Origin: Pantanalinema sp. GBBB05
Lineage (GTDB): Bacteria; Cyanobacteriota; Cyanobacteriia; Leptolyngbyales; Leptolyngbyaceae
Length of the DNA: 64,000 nucleotides
NCBI GenBank assembly: GCA_016743235.1
Contig: VRZD01000029.1
Span: 1-64,000, forward strand
Direction: 5' to 3'
Part shown: positions 41,333-49,503 of the stretch, in pieces
Layout: each line of letters opens with the position of its first letter
Position numbering within the stretch: position 1 is the stretch's first letter
Program-made: the position numbers and the translations under genes
Notes under the pieces: model-generated
Seen by the model: only the letters and a program-made list of their open reading frames with translations
Database searches by the model: none
What the model was told of the DNA's origin: nothing

Positions 41333-43146
41333 GCCAACACCCCCTTACTCCTGACCAGGTGGTAGGCATTATTCAAGATGCCAAGCAAGCCCACCATGCC
41401 GTTGTAGCCGCTTCCACTACAGCGGCAATTTCGGCATTTATGGCGTTAGCGGTGCCAATGGTCAGACCTCCGATGTGGCAAGGGGCAACATTATTTTGTG
41501 CTGCATCCGCTCTCTGGCACTCACAGGTATTGAGAGGGGCAAATCAACGCTATATCCTGGCAGATGCCCGGAAACGTGCCTTAGAGGGAGCTTCTCAGGA
41601 GTCCCTAATCTATCGGGTTGTTGAGGGAGTTTCCCCCATTCAAGACCCCGTGCAGATTGCGCCACAACTTAGCGCTGACCCCGTTGCGGCTGCCATTCAG
41701 CGGAAGTGGGAGGCACTAAAGCTTTATGCTCAACCGCTCGAACCTATACGAGGGTTTACTTTCACGCGGTATCAGTTTGTTCCAAATTCAGAACTGAGCG
41801 CCGATCGCTTCTTGAAAACTGGTAATGACATTAAGCAAGTCCTGGGGCTGAAGGATGAGCCATTAATCGGAGTGGAGGGAGGGGCTATAGCCGTCGATGT
41901 GCCCAACCCTCAGAGAACCTTTTGCAACTTCCGTGAGTATGTTGGGTTTGAATCTCGCAGCTTCGCAGACCCGCTAGAAGTGGCTGTGGGTCTAACGTTG
42001 ACCGGACAACTCATCAATTTGAACCTGTCTGACCCCGACTCACCCCACATCCTCGGGGGAGGCAAGACCGGGAGCGGTAAGAGTGAGCTTGTCAGGGCAA
42101 TGCTGCTGTCTGCCCTCTATCGCTTCAGCCCTGACGCTCTAAAGGTTGCTGTGATTGACTTTAAGGGCGTTGACTTTAAAGATTTTGCGGGTTCTCCTCA
42201 TTTGGGATTCCCGATCGCTAACAATGCCGAATCGGTTTTAGACATCCTGCGGAAGCTAGTGCAGCAGATGAAAGACCGCTATCAGGCGTTCCAGGGCATT
42301 GCCTCGAATATCCTTGAGTACAACGGCATGGTGGATAACCCTCTGCCACGCTGGATTGTACTGATTGATGAATATGCCCAAATGATTGCGGCTGTCAGAG
42401 GTGAATATGGGGAAGACGGGGTGAAGGAATTAGACTCCCTGCTGAACCAGATTGGGCGACTTGCCAGAGCTGCCGGGATTCACTTGTGGATATTTACTCA
42501 AAAGCCGCTCATGCGTAAGCCTGCGACCCCTTGCGGCATCGATTCAACGCTCAAAGAAAACCTGGCAGCCAGAATTGCTCTGAAGGTGGGTGACCATCAT
42601 GCTAGTCAGGTGATTATGGATGACTCCGGTGCCGAAAAACTGTTGGGCAAAGGTGACCTACTGTTTAATGGTCAACGTCTTCAAAGTCTTTATGTGTCGG
42701 ACTCTGGAGTGATAAAAGCCGCGATCGCGCGATATGCCACTCACGTATCTCACCCGCCCATCTCACCCAATCTCACCAGTGGTCAGCCACCACACCACTC
42801 CAATGCTGACAGGCAAGGAACTTTGAGGGATTCTCACCCACCTGTACCCGATTTTGTGAATGATATGAAACCGGCTCAGGCAGGGGATTTCAACGATGAT
42901 TTTGATGGGTGTGATGAGTTGAGCGATCGAGAGTTAGAGCACCTCATGAAGGACTATGCCCGACGCGACCCATCGGAGATTCCCATCCCGATATTGAGGC
43001 AGGCTGTAGCCTATTACGATGTCCGTTTGGGAATCACTGGACAGAACCGATTTATCGAGATGTTTTGGGGGATTCCGAAGTCTGGGAACTCCCCTCGGTA
43101 TGACAGGGCAAGAGCGGCATACAAACAAGCTGTTAGCGAGGAATAA
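41329..43146 (+). CDS. FtsK/SpoIIIE-type DNA translocase
   Basis: A 605-residue ATPase. Two hydrophobic segments near residues 25-65 anchor it. The motor has Walker A GGGKTGSGKSELVRAML (about 242-258), FKGVDFKDFAGSPHLGFPI, Walker B PRWIVLIDEYAQM, and GRLARAAGIHLWIFTQKP. It lacks a gamma winged helix; the C-terminus is disordered and acidic, then helical. Such proteins pump double-stranded DNA in division, conjugation or plasmid maintenance. It is embedded among small membrane proteins and followed by a J-like protein. Its role in this element is unknown. Confidence 0.85.
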   Translation: MSQHPLTPDQVVGIIQDAKQAHHAVVAASTTAAISAFMALAVPMVRPPMWQGATLFCAASALWHSQVLRGANQRYILADARKRALEGASQESLIYRVVEGVSPIQDPVQIAPQLSADPVAAAIQRKWEALKLYAQPLEPIRGFTFTRYQFVPNSELSADRFLKTGNDIKQVLGLKDEPLIGVEGGAIAVDVPNPQRTFCNFREYVGFESRSFADPLEVAVGLTLTGQLINLNLSDPDSPHILGGGKTGSGKSELVRAMLLSALYRFSPDALKVAVIDFKGVDFKDFAGSPHLGFPIANNAESVLDILRKLVQQMKDRYQAFQGIASNILEYNGMVDNPLPRWIVLIDEYAQMIAAVRGEYGEDGVKELDSLLNQIGRLARAAGIHLWIFTQKPLMRKPATPCGIDSTLKENLAARIALKVGDHHASQVIMDDSGAEKLLGKGDLLFNGQRLQSLYVSDSGVIKAAIARYATHVSHPPISPNLTSGQPPHHSNADRQGTLRDSHPPVPDFVNDMKPAQAGDFNDDFDGCDELSDRELEHLMKDYARRDPSEIPIPILRQAVAYYDVRLGITGQNRFIEMFWGIPKSGNSPRYDRARAAYKQAVSEE

Positions 43147-43150
43147 GGTA

Positions 43151-43900
43151 ATGAAGTCGGCAGATGAAGACTGGCGCTATCCGCTCCGCTATCCAGACGG
43201 TGTTGAGCGCACACCTAGAGATAAGCGCCAAATGTTTCAGCCTCTCAGCAGGTGGAGATGTCAAAGCGTGGGAGATGCTAGGGATTGCCTATTGAGTGCC
43301 CTGAAAACATTGGGTGCGAAAAATGTGACCGTTTCTAGCAATGTCCCTGTCAACGGGCATGGCAAGCTTTCAGGGAACTCAAGGGAGCCAGAAGACGTAG
43401 GGGTAGCTGTTTACTTTCGGCTCGATAAAACTGAAATGGAACTATGCTGCGATCGCTGGCTGGAATTGAAAGATAACCTGCAAGCGTTGAGCATCCAGGT
43501 AGAGATTTTGATTGCTCAGAGGGAGATTGAAGGAAGTGTGTTGATGCAGAAATCTCGCACCCCTCATCAGCATGGCAAGAGTGAAGCGTCACGGCAGCAA
43601 AAGCATCAGAGGCAGGCTAGACCCCGCGATCGCGGTACATACAGCCAAGGTCAGCAGCGACAAACCCCGCCCGCGCGATGGGCTGACACCCTTGGAGTAA
43701 AACCCACCGACTCTTTAGAGGCAATCCGTAAAGCCTATCGACTACTGGCTAGAAAGCATCACACCGATGTAGGCGGGGACGAGGAAATGATGAAACGCAT
43801 TAATAACGCTTGGGAGGAGGCGAAAAGAATAAAAACTAGAAGCGTCGGGTATTTGCCCTGGGAGAATTCTCCCAGGGCAAATCCGCAAGTCGGCAACTAA
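43151..43900 (+). CDS. J-domain-like protein with HTD in place of HPD
   Basis: A 249-residue protein. The N-terminal 150 residues are unrecognised, a Gln/Arg/His-rich linker follows, then a J domain at about 175-235: ADTLGVKPTDSLEAIRKAYRLLARKHHTDVGGDEEMMKRINNAWEE in outline. The invariant HPD tripeptide that activates Hsp70 reads HTD here, so classical DnaK stimulation may be impaired or altered. It follows the FtsK gene by four bases. Its last codons contain a perfect 32-base palindrome. Confidence 0.8.
   Translation: MKSADEDWRYPLRYPDGVERTPRDKRQMFQPLSRWRCQSVGDARDCLLSALKTLGAKNVTVSSNVPVNGHGKLSGNSREPEDVGVAVYFRLDKTEMELCCDRWLELKDNLQALSIQVEILIAQREIEGSVLMQKSRTPHQHGKSEASRQQKHQRQARPRDRGTYSQGQQRQTPPARWADTLGVKPTDSLEAIRKAYRLLARKHHTDVGGDEEMMKRINNAWEEAKRIKTRSVGYLPWENSPRANPQVGN
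43851..43882. repeat. Perfect 32-base palindrome
   Basis: ATTTGCCCTGGGAGAA is followed at once by its exact reverse complement, centred between 43,866 and 43,867. It lies in the last coding bases of the J-like gene and encodes YLPWENSPRAN. It could form a 3' stem in the mRNA, or cruciform DNA. Confidence 0.9.
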
Positions 43901-43918
43901 GCACAGAAGCGAGGAAAT

Positions 43919-44218
43919 ATGAAATCACCACAAGCGATCGCGCAATCTCTCAAAGACTTTATTGGCAAGCGGTTTGGATGCACAGAGGGAAAGCCAAACG
44001 ATATTCCCTACTCTCTGCCCTATCTGGTTTGGATGTGCGACAAAATCATCGAAAACCCACAATGGGAAATCGATAAAAGTTCGCGCTGGATTGGCTATAT
44101 TCAGGGCGTGATGGTGGCGCGGTTTCTGACCAGTGTAGAGAGGGAGCGGGACAGGGTTCGCAATATCGACGATGTTGAGGTGGGTGGAGAGGCAGTAGTT
44201 ATTACATCGAAGGAGTAA
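43919..44218 (+). CDS. Hypothetical phage protein
   Basis: A 99-residue protein (AIAQSLKDFIGKRFGCTEGKP ... WIGYIQGVMVARFLTSVERERDR). GAGGAA precedes the start. Short helical phage or host proteins of this kind occur in regulatory clusters; no function assigned. Confidence 0.65.
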   Translation: MKSPQAIAQSLKDFIGKRFGCTEGKPNDIPYSLPYLVWMCDKIIENPQWEIDKSSRWIGYIQGVMVARFLTSVERERDRVRNIDDVEVGGEAVVITSKE

Positions 44219-44223
44219 CTGTT

Positions 44224-44676
44224 ATGTCGTCTTGCGATTGTGAACCAGCGCAACTCTACAACTCCAAAATAGTTAGATGCCGCAAGCCTCACAAGTGCCT
44301 TGAGTGTGGCGTAAAAATTGAGCCAGGAGAACAGGCTGAGAAGGTTGATAGCCTCTATGACGGGCAATTCTCGACTTTCTACACCTGTCCTGAATGCCTT
44401 AAGCTGATCGCCTACATTCGCAGCAACATCAAGAGTGTAGAGATTTGCTGTCATGGGGAATTGGCGGAAGCAATTTGGCATGAGGGGTCATTGGTTTGGG
44501 ATGATGACGACATGGAGGAAGAATACTCAACATTGCCGTTCTATGACGAGGTAAAAGGCATTGTTCGGGGGCGGAATCTCCCTATAGCAACCCGTGTTGA
44601 TTGGCTCATTATTGAGCGAGGTAGATTTCGACTGAATCCCACGATCGAGGTAGAGCCAGAGGTAGAGCAACCATGA
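44224..44676 (+). CDS. Zinc-ribbon phage protein
   Basis: A 150-residue protein. CRKPHKCLECGVKI and, about 25 residues later, YTCPECLK supply four or more cysteines for a treble-clef or ribbon zinc site. The C-terminal half is acidic and helical. It overlaps the next gene by four bases. Unrecognised family. Confidence 0.65.
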   Translation: MSSCDCEPAQLYNSKIVRCRKPHKCLECGVKIEPGEQAEKVDSLYDGQFSTFYTCPECLKLIAYIRSNIKSVEICCHGELAEAIWHEGSLVWDDDDMEEEYSTLPFYDEVKGIVRGRNLPIATRVDWLIIERGRFRLNPTIEVEPEVEQP

Positions 44677-45032
44677 GATGTCCCCACTGTCGCAATCCTG
44701 ACAATACCGTTCTGGAATCTCGCCAAGTTCATGAGTTAGTCCGTCGCCGTCGGAAATGCATGAAATGCAAGCATCGGTGGACAACTTACGAGCGCTGTGC
44801 TGGCAGGGAACCGCTAGTAGATGTACTGCTGAAAGAACATGACGGCATGGTGATGGTTCATGGCGATCGCTTCTTGCAATGGTCGTATCAATATTGGATT
44901 GTTTGGGTTGAGGTTCGGGTAGGGATTATCGAAAAGCCAATCAGAGAGATTGTGTACAGGGGTGGAAGCCTGGACGATGCACTGGCTGTTTTGAGAGGTG
45001 CTGAGGTTGTCCAAGAAGCAGAGGTTTCCTGA
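44673..45032 (+). CDS. NrdR-like zinc-ribbon protein without ATP-cone
   Basis: A 119-residue protein. MRCPHCRNPDNTVLESRQVHELVRRRRKCMKCKHRWTTYER, read in outline, matches the zinc-ribbon DNA-binding half of NrdR, the repressor of ribonucleotide reductase genes (CPhC...VleSR...RRRR-C..C--RfTTyE). The remaining 75 residues are not the ATP-cone of NrdR. It may be a phage regulator that uses the NrdR DNA-reading head or targets NrdR boxes; the latter is speculation. Confidence 0.7.
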   Translation: MRCPHCRNPDNTVLESRQVHELVRRRRKCMKCKHRWTTYERCAGREPLVDVLLKEHDGMVMVHGDRFLQWSYQYWIVWVEVRVGIIEKPIREIVYRGGSLDDALAVLRGAEVVQEAEVS

Positions 45033-45501
45033 ACGCTATCCTCCTAACTGGGACGATCGCAGACGTATCGCCCTAAGTGCCACATCATTCCGCTGTGTGT
45101 TGTGCAATGCCAGAGCAGAAGAAGTCCACCACGCCTACTACTCACAAGCAAGATTGGGATGTGAGCGAGTATTTGACCAGCTATTCCCGCTCTGCAAGCT
45201 CTGTCACAAGATTGCTCACAGACGAATTAACTGGATATGGGACAAGATAGACCCCTGTTGGGGAAACCGGAACACTGAGGCGTTTCGTCAGCAGTTGTTG
45301 CAAGCATCAGTACGGTTTCAGGGGGCTAAAATTACACCAGTTCTCAAACCTGCTACCCCTGCCCCTGTTCAGATGCCCGTTAGACCTACTTCAAAGCCAC
45401 GCCGCGCAGGGTTTTTCAAGTCTCAAGAGTTTGCTGCACTGACGATTATTACTGCCTACGCCGGATTGCTTTATTGGATTGTCCAAATCCGTCATGCCTG
45501 A
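45007..45501 (+). CDS. HNH-like zinc protein with C-terminal membrane helix
   Basis: A 164-residue protein from a TTG at 45,007, with GAGAGG nine bases before it; a GTG at 44,998 is possible. FRCVLCNARAEEVHHAYY followed by LFPLCKLCHKIAH has the two CxxC pairs and the HH of HNH nucleases. A Pro-rich linker and one transmembrane helix (AALTIITAYAGLLYWIVQI) follow, which is unusual for an HNH protein. The final residues QIRHA and the stop are encoded by a dispersed-repeat copy. Confidence 0.6.
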   Translation: MSKKQRFPERYPPNWDDRRRIALSATSFRCVLCNARAEEVHHAYYSQARLGCERVFDQLFPLCKLCHKIAHRRINWIWDKIDPCWGNRNTEAFRQQLLQASVRFQGAKITPVLKPATPAPVQMPVRPTSKPRRAGFFKSQEFAALTIITAYAGLLYWIVQIRHA

Positions 45502-45509
45502 CGCTTTTG
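45485..45509 (+). repeat. Dispersed palindromic repeat
   Basis: Supplies the last codons and TGA stop of the HNH-like gene and adjoins the operon terminator. Confidence 0.85.
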
Positions 45510-45543
45510 CCCAAAACGGGGATTCTCGTTTTGGGCTTCTTAT
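45509..45543 (+). terminator. Terminator of the FtsK/HNH operon
   Basis: GCCCAAAACG pairs with CGTTTTGGGC around an eight-base loop and is followed by TTCTTATTT. It stands directly after a dispersed-repeat copy, between convergent genes, and may serve both strands. Confidence 0.8.
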
Positions 45544-46133
45544 TTCCCAGTTTTTAAATATCGCCAGTGCATGTAGAGCAGGGATAGCCAAAGAATTCGG
45601 ATGTCTCGGGAGCCTTTGATCAGCACCTTTGGCAGGATAACTCCAGTGTCCGTAAATCGACTTCGCTGATTAATGGCGTACTCCGTCAAAAAGTCGAGGC
45701 ACTGGGAACACGCCCAATCACTGTCATGCCCTGGCACGGCGAAGTTGAGACTGGCAGAGAGTAGGTCTTTGGGGATACCGTGGCTACGGATGATGTAGCC
45801 CCAGTGAATAGTATGGGTTAGAGCCCAAATCTGCCTGCTACCCTCTTCGTCCATTCCCAGAAATTGAAGCCAGAGACGTTTGTTCTCCGGTCGCCTCTCC
45901 GCTTCAACCAGCGATCGTGTTCCTGTTCTACCAAGTGGCAAACCCTCCAGTATGTCACTGCTACCTCTGATTCGCTTTGCGGTGAGGCTGTGGATTGCGA
46001 TTCTTTGGGTCGGCGTGAGCGTTCCATAGCGTCTGTAGATGAGTTGCGGATGTGGAGACAAGCGATCGAAGGTCGGTACTTCAACAATAGCAACGGGCTT
46101 GCGACGAAGCCGCTTGAAATATCTGCAAACCAT
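45540..46133 (-). CDS. Hypothetical protein, last gene of the structural block
   Basis: A 197-residue basic protein, unrecognised (VEVPTFDRLSPHPQLIYRRYG ... HTIHWGYIIRSHGIPKDLL ... CSQCLDFLTEYAINQRSRF). One possible zinc pair (CSQC). It is transcribed away from the terminase and ends at the convergent terminator. Confidence 0.6.
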   Translation of the reverse strand: MVCRYFKRLRRKPVAIVEVPTFDRLSPHPQLIYRRYGTLTPTQRIAIHSLTAKRIRGSSDILEGLPLGRTGTRSLVEAERRPENKRLWLQFLGMDEEGSRQIWALTHTIHWGYIIRSHGIPKDLLSASLNFAVPGHDSDWACSQCLDFLTEYAINQRSRFTDTGVILPKVLIKGSRDIRILWLSLLYMHWRYLKTGK

Positions 46134-46168
46134 TGCCCATCACCATTTCAGCGTTTAACATAGCACCC

Positions 46169-46468
46169 CTACTTGCCTAGCAAATCGACCTTTGTGCTGA
46201 GGATTCGCCCAACGGGTTCAGCGTCGATCGGAACCCCCCAACAGGCTCCGGTCATTGGTAACAAAATCAGGAGAACCACAAGCGGTGGGTCTTTCTTCGG
46301 TCGCCACTGTCCATCGATATTTTCTACAGAAAACGCAACCACCAGGACTAACAGCAAACTACCCAACAGGAATCCCGATCGTCGCCCCCTCTGCCGAAAT
46401 TCGTCAGCACTGCGGCGGTTTGGACAGTCAGCAGGGCAGTTAATTTCTGGCTCATTAGTCTCGTTCAT
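46169..46468 (-). CDS. Small membrane protein
   Basis: A 99-residue protein with two hydrophobic helices (SGFLLGSLLLVLVVAFSV and PLVVLLILLPMTGACWGV) and a Cys-containing N-terminus (NCPADCPNRR). Two-helix proteins near the end of a structural operon can be holins. I have no motif to confirm this, and no lysin gene is visible nearby. Confidence 0.6.
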   Translation of the reverse strand: MNETNEPEINCPADCPNRRSADEFRQRGRRSGFLLGSLLLVLVVAFSVENIDGQWRPKKDPPLVVLLILLPMTGACWGVPIDAEPVGRILSTKVDLLGK

Positions 46469-46856
46469 AATCCCCTAGCCATCTCCCGATTCGTTGCAAT
46501 ACGTCTTCACTGGTATGTCCATCCCATTCCGGGGCTGCTTCCACTTCTGGCGCGGGGCATATTTGCCACATCGACTCAGGTAAGTGATATGTGACCTGCT
46601 GACCAAGTAGGCGGCATCCAGCGATAAACCACCCGTCAAGACAAGATTTGTCATGATGCTGCCGTGACTTAAATGGAAACTCAACCGAGGTGGTTTTGAG
46701 AAGGGCGCAAAACAACAAACAACGATGCTCATAAAGCTCATCAAACGTGTGATACCCGTCACTTGTTTTGCCTGGGTCGCACGGCACAAAGCTGGTTACA
46801 CCGCTTTCAGAAACAACTTTGACCCCTTTCAGTTCCTGAACCGTTTCATTGTCCAT
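46455..46856 (-). CDS. Hypothetical phage protein
   Basis: A 133-residue protein. The C-terminal WDGHTSEDVLQRIGRWLGDY resembles a WDGHT/DGHT motif seen in several small phage proteins of unknown role. The first half is strand-rich. Starts directly after the previous stop and overlaps the next gene by 14 bases. Confidence 0.6.
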   Translation of the reverse strand: MDNETVQELKGVKVVSESGVTSFVPCDPGKTSDGYHTFDELYEHRCLLFCALLKTTSVEFPFKSRQHHDKSCLDGWFIAGCRLLGQQVTYHLPESMWQICPAPEVEAAPEWDGHTSEDVLQRIGRWLGDYERD

Positions 46857-47246
46857 TTAGGTTACCCACGTATTATCAAATCCGTTTGATGCCAGGATAC
46901 TTCTGAATCGCTCTAGCTGCTCTTCTGTGTAATCCGTGTCTAGCCCAATCCTCGCTAGGGTCAAGGCGTATTTGAAATCCTCCCAGCGATCGCTGTCGTT
47001 ATCGGAGGATTGAAACACGTCAAGCAAGAGGGCAACTGCATTGCTATTTGCAGTTTCCATTACCTTGCCAAACAAGTCCGTCCCTCGTAGCGATGCCTTT
47101 AGTCCCTGCCAATTGCTGCGAACCGGAGGATTCAGATAAGCCAACAGTTCGGGGTCATCAACTTCCAGCCATTCCTCTACCCACCCGTCCTGCTTCTCCT
47201 CAGCGCAACTGATGATTTTGCCCTGCCCATCACGCTTGACGTACAT
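46857..47246 (-). CDS. Hypothetical protein after the fibre gene
   Basis: A 128-residue protein from the ATG at 47,246, which shares one base with the fibre gene stop (TAATG). YVKRDGQGKIISCAEEKQDGWVEEWLEVDDPELLAYLNPP is reminiscent of the start of phage fibre-assembly proteins. The tight coupling to the fibre gene supports a chaperone role by analogy only. Confidence 0.55.
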   Translation of the reverse strand: MYVKRDGQGKIISCAEEKQDGWVEEWLEVDDPELLAYLNPPVRSNWQGLKASLRGTDLFGKVMETANSNAVALLLDVFQSSDNDSDRWEDFKYALTLARIGLDTDYTEEQLERFRSILASNGFDNTWVT

Positions 47247-48013
47247 TAGCGCCTTCCCCTCATATCCTCGTAACCTGCACACGATATCCAGAGCGAGTTG
47301 CTAGCGTTGCCTAGCGCCTCCCTCATGCCGATGCGCCCTGAAGTGTCAGTCAGCAGTCTCACGGTTCCCAACGGTGCCACGCTCGAACACTGGACGTGAA
47401 TTCGACCAACGGTATAATCTGCCGTTTCGTCATCCTGATCGGCGGGTGAGCTGAACCACAGATAGTCCGCATTGCTGCCAGAGTAGAAGATGGCGAGCAG
47501 TGGCTCAACCTGGATGCCCGTCGGGACGGTCAGGGTTACCAAGACTCGAGCTGTGTTCCCGATCGCGCCTGTATTACTGTAGAAAGTTGAACCCTTCCAG
47601 AAGCACCTATTACCCTTCTGGCTATATGCCCGAATCACCCCGTCGCTCTTGGTTTGGTTGCTCCAAATCCTGCGAACATTCCAACCACTAGGCTTATTGG
47701 CTCCACTGATAGAGGTGTCCCACCCAGCGTCAACCGCGCCTGTGCTGGGGTTATACATGGCAAACAGGTGATACCAGGTGGAATTAGCCTTGCTGCCAGA
47801 AAACAATCCACCGTTCCCACTGCCAGCATTCCACGAAGCATCCAGCCGCTTCGTGATTGGGCTCGACAGCTCAACCAGGCGATCGTCAATCCAGCAGACA
47901 CCGGTGCCAATATCGATGTCATTGGTCGGGTCACTGGCATTGTTGGCAGTCTCCCAGCCGTCGATATAGCCAAGTAATCGCGATGAGGGTGACGTAATCC
48001 AGCCGTGTCTCAT
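47246..48013 (-). CDS. Phage tail/fibre protein
   Basis: A 255-residue protein from the ATG at 48,013 (ATGA overlap). It is Ser/Thr/Gly-rich and beta-rich (MRHGWITSPSSRLLGYIDGW, GTGVCWIDDRLVELSSPITKRLDASWNAGSG), typical of phage appendage or fibre proteins displayed on the virion. It lies downstream of two other fibre-like proteins. Receptor specificity unknown. Confidence 0.65.
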   Translation of the reverse strand: MRHGWITSPSSRLLGYIDGWETANNASDPTNDIDIGTGVCWIDDRLVELSSPITKRLDASWNAGSGNGGLFSGSKANSTWYHLFAMYNPSTGAVDAGWDTSISGANKPSGWNVRRIWSNQTKSDGVIRAYSQKGNRCFWKGSTFYSNTGAIGNTARVLVTLTVPTGIQVEPLLAIFYSGSNADYLWFSSPADQDDETADYTVGRIHVQCSSVAPLGTVRLLTDTSGRIGMREALGNASNSLWISCAGYEDMRGRR

Positions 48014-48798
48014 CCTACTGCCACCGTCCAACTTCCCGAGATTGTACCGAATGAAGTCAGGTCAACCGTTAGCGCGGAGGTGCTGCTGAAAGTGACCTCG
48101 TCAGGGATGATTTGCTTATTGTTGTTATCCGCGATCGTCACAGGTAAATATCGCCTGCCCAGACTGTGGGTAACAGTCAGCACTCCAGCTGTCAATCCAG
48201 CGTTATTGAAGGTCGTTTCATACCAGGTCGTGATTGGCTTTTCGCTTCCCGCCAGTCCTACTGCCCAGCGATCGTTGGTTTCGTCCCAGAGAATTCGGGC
48301 ATTTGTGGAAGTGCCCCGCTCAATTTCCACTCCAGCATCTTCGGTGGGTGAACCCGTCACATCGTTGTTGAGGACAATGATGTTATCCCCGATCGCCAGG
48401 GTGTTCGACTCGATCGTGGTAGTCGTTCCCTGAACCGTGAGGTTGCCTGAGAGGGTGAGGTTCTTTGCAACTAAATCAGCATTGGCGTTGTCCGCTGCAT
48501 TGCGGATTTGCAACTCACCCGAACTGTTTTTTAGTAGGACGGCGGTTGCATCACTGTCGATCGCAAAGGTGTTGTTGGTGGTGCCAGTGTCAGTGTTCTG
48601 GGTGTGACCGCCCGATATGACTTGGAAATCAATATTTCCAGCGTTGTCGCAGACCACCATGTAGGTTCCCGATGGAAACGCGGATGGCAGTGTGAATGTG
48701 ATGTTAGAAGCAATGCTAGCTGGCGGCTGAAACCCAACATAGTTAGAGCCTTTATAAAATCTGAGATTGCCCAGCAGTTCTAGTAATCCAGCTTTCAA
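48010..48798 (-). CDS. Phage fibre-like structural protein
   Basis: A 262-residue protein. A middle region (NLTLSGNLTVQGTTTTIESN, IGDNIIVLNNDVTG) is the repeating beta motif of cyanophage and other fibre proteins. The C-terminal 60 residues (VTHSLGRRYLPVTIADNNNK ... VDLTSFGTISGSWTVAVG) form a small domain that recurs in the next gene. No Shine-Dalgarno oddities; GAGGAA lies before the start. Confidence 0.7.
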   Translation of the reverse strand: MKAGLLELLGNLRFYKGSNYVGFQPPASIASNITFTLPSAFPSGTYMVVCDNAGNIDFQVISGGHTQNTDTGTTNNTFAIDSDATAVLLKNSSGELQIRNAADNANADLVAKNLTLSGNLTVQGTTTTIESNTLAIGDNIIVLNNDVTGSPTEDAGVEIERGTSTNARILWDETNDRWAVGLAGSEKPITTWYETTFNNAGLTAGVLTVTHSLGRRYLPVTIADNNNKQIIPDEVTFSSTSALTVDLTSFGTISGSWTVAVG

Positions 48799-48807
48799 GG
48801 GTTCCTC

Positions 48808-49152
48808 CTACTGAGTAATCGACAGTGACCATGCGCCCTGAAGCGGAATGAAGCTGCTCAGGTCAATGGATAGGGTATTAGCGGTCAGAACTTCAACGCG
48901 ATCGGGCAGCACCATTTCACCTGAGCTATTGAAAACCGTCACGCCTGACGGATTTGTGTTCAAGTCGTGGACAACTGGTAGCAATCCGGCAATGCTCAGG
49001 TCTGAGTTGGTGAAGGCGCGATCGTAGCTAGCATTTCCCCCTTCTGCTGGCGTTCCTGCTGGTCCTTGTCCTCCCGCAACGTCAACCACCTGACTCACGG
49101 GCTGACTAACCGTTATTGATAGTTGATTAGGGGTGATATAAACGTCAGGCAT
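48808..49152 (-). CDS. Small structural protein sharing the fibre C-terminal domain
   Basis: A 114-residue protein. After a short N-terminus (MPDVYITPNQLSITVSQPVSQVVD) comes the same domain as in the fibre gene downstream (VVHDLNTNPSGVTVFNSSGE ... IDLSSFIPLQGAWSLSI). The two copies align without gaps. A dispersed palindromic repeat is translated here as NPSGVTVF. Confidence 0.65.
   Translation of the reverse strand: MPDVYITPNQLSITVSQPVSQVVDVAGGQGPAGTPAEGGNASYDRAFTNSDLSIAGLLPVVHDLNTNPSGVTVFNSSGEMVLPDRVEVLTANTLSIDLSSFIPLQGAWSLSITQ
48932..48956 (-). repeat. Dispersed palindromic repeat, translated
   Basis: Inside the 114-residue structural gene, translated as NPSGVTVF at a position that aligns without a gap to the repeat-free paralogue. 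Confidence 0.8.
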
Positions 49153-49501
49153 TGGGATTCCTCCCCGCTTCTATGGTTGCCACTCCTTCCAGGTACAGGA
49201 GGGTGATTCCCTGCGAGTCTTCTACCCGGATTTGATACAGGTACATACCGTAGGGAATTGCCGCTACAGCGCTATCCGCCATAGATACCGTGAGTTTGCC
49301 AGTGGTTCTGTCAGTGTCAAAGGTGATGACAAACGGATAGGCTGTCTCCGCTTGAAAGCCCTTAAAAATCGACCCCGTTGCCGTTGCTCCGGTCAAATTC
49401 ACGGGCACTCCCACGATCGCAGGCGGGACAATGGGCTGCCTGACAGTCAAAGGAAGCTGAAAATCAACCCATTGCTTGAGCGAGATCGGAGTGTTTGCCA
49501 T
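49145..49501 (-). CDS. Hypothetical structural protein
   Basis: A 118-residue beta-rich protein (KQWVDFQLPLTVRQPIVPP, GKLTVSMADSAVAAIPYGMYLYQIRVED). The layout, an immunoglobulin-like barrel, is common among phage decoration or baseplate proteins. Overlaps the following gene by eight bases. Confidence 0.6.
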   Translation of the reverse strand: MANTPISLKQWVDFQLPLTVRQPIVPPAIVGVPVNLTGATATGSIFKGFQAETAYPFVITFDTDRTTGKLTVSMADSAVAAIPYGMYLYQIRVEDSQGITLLYLEGVATIEAGRNPNA

Positions 49502-49503
49502 AC

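Noticed and set aside
46169..46468. Two-helix membrane protein called as a holin
   Set aside because: Only hydrophobicity supports it. No lysin or spanin gene is adjacent, so I list it simply as a membrane protein.
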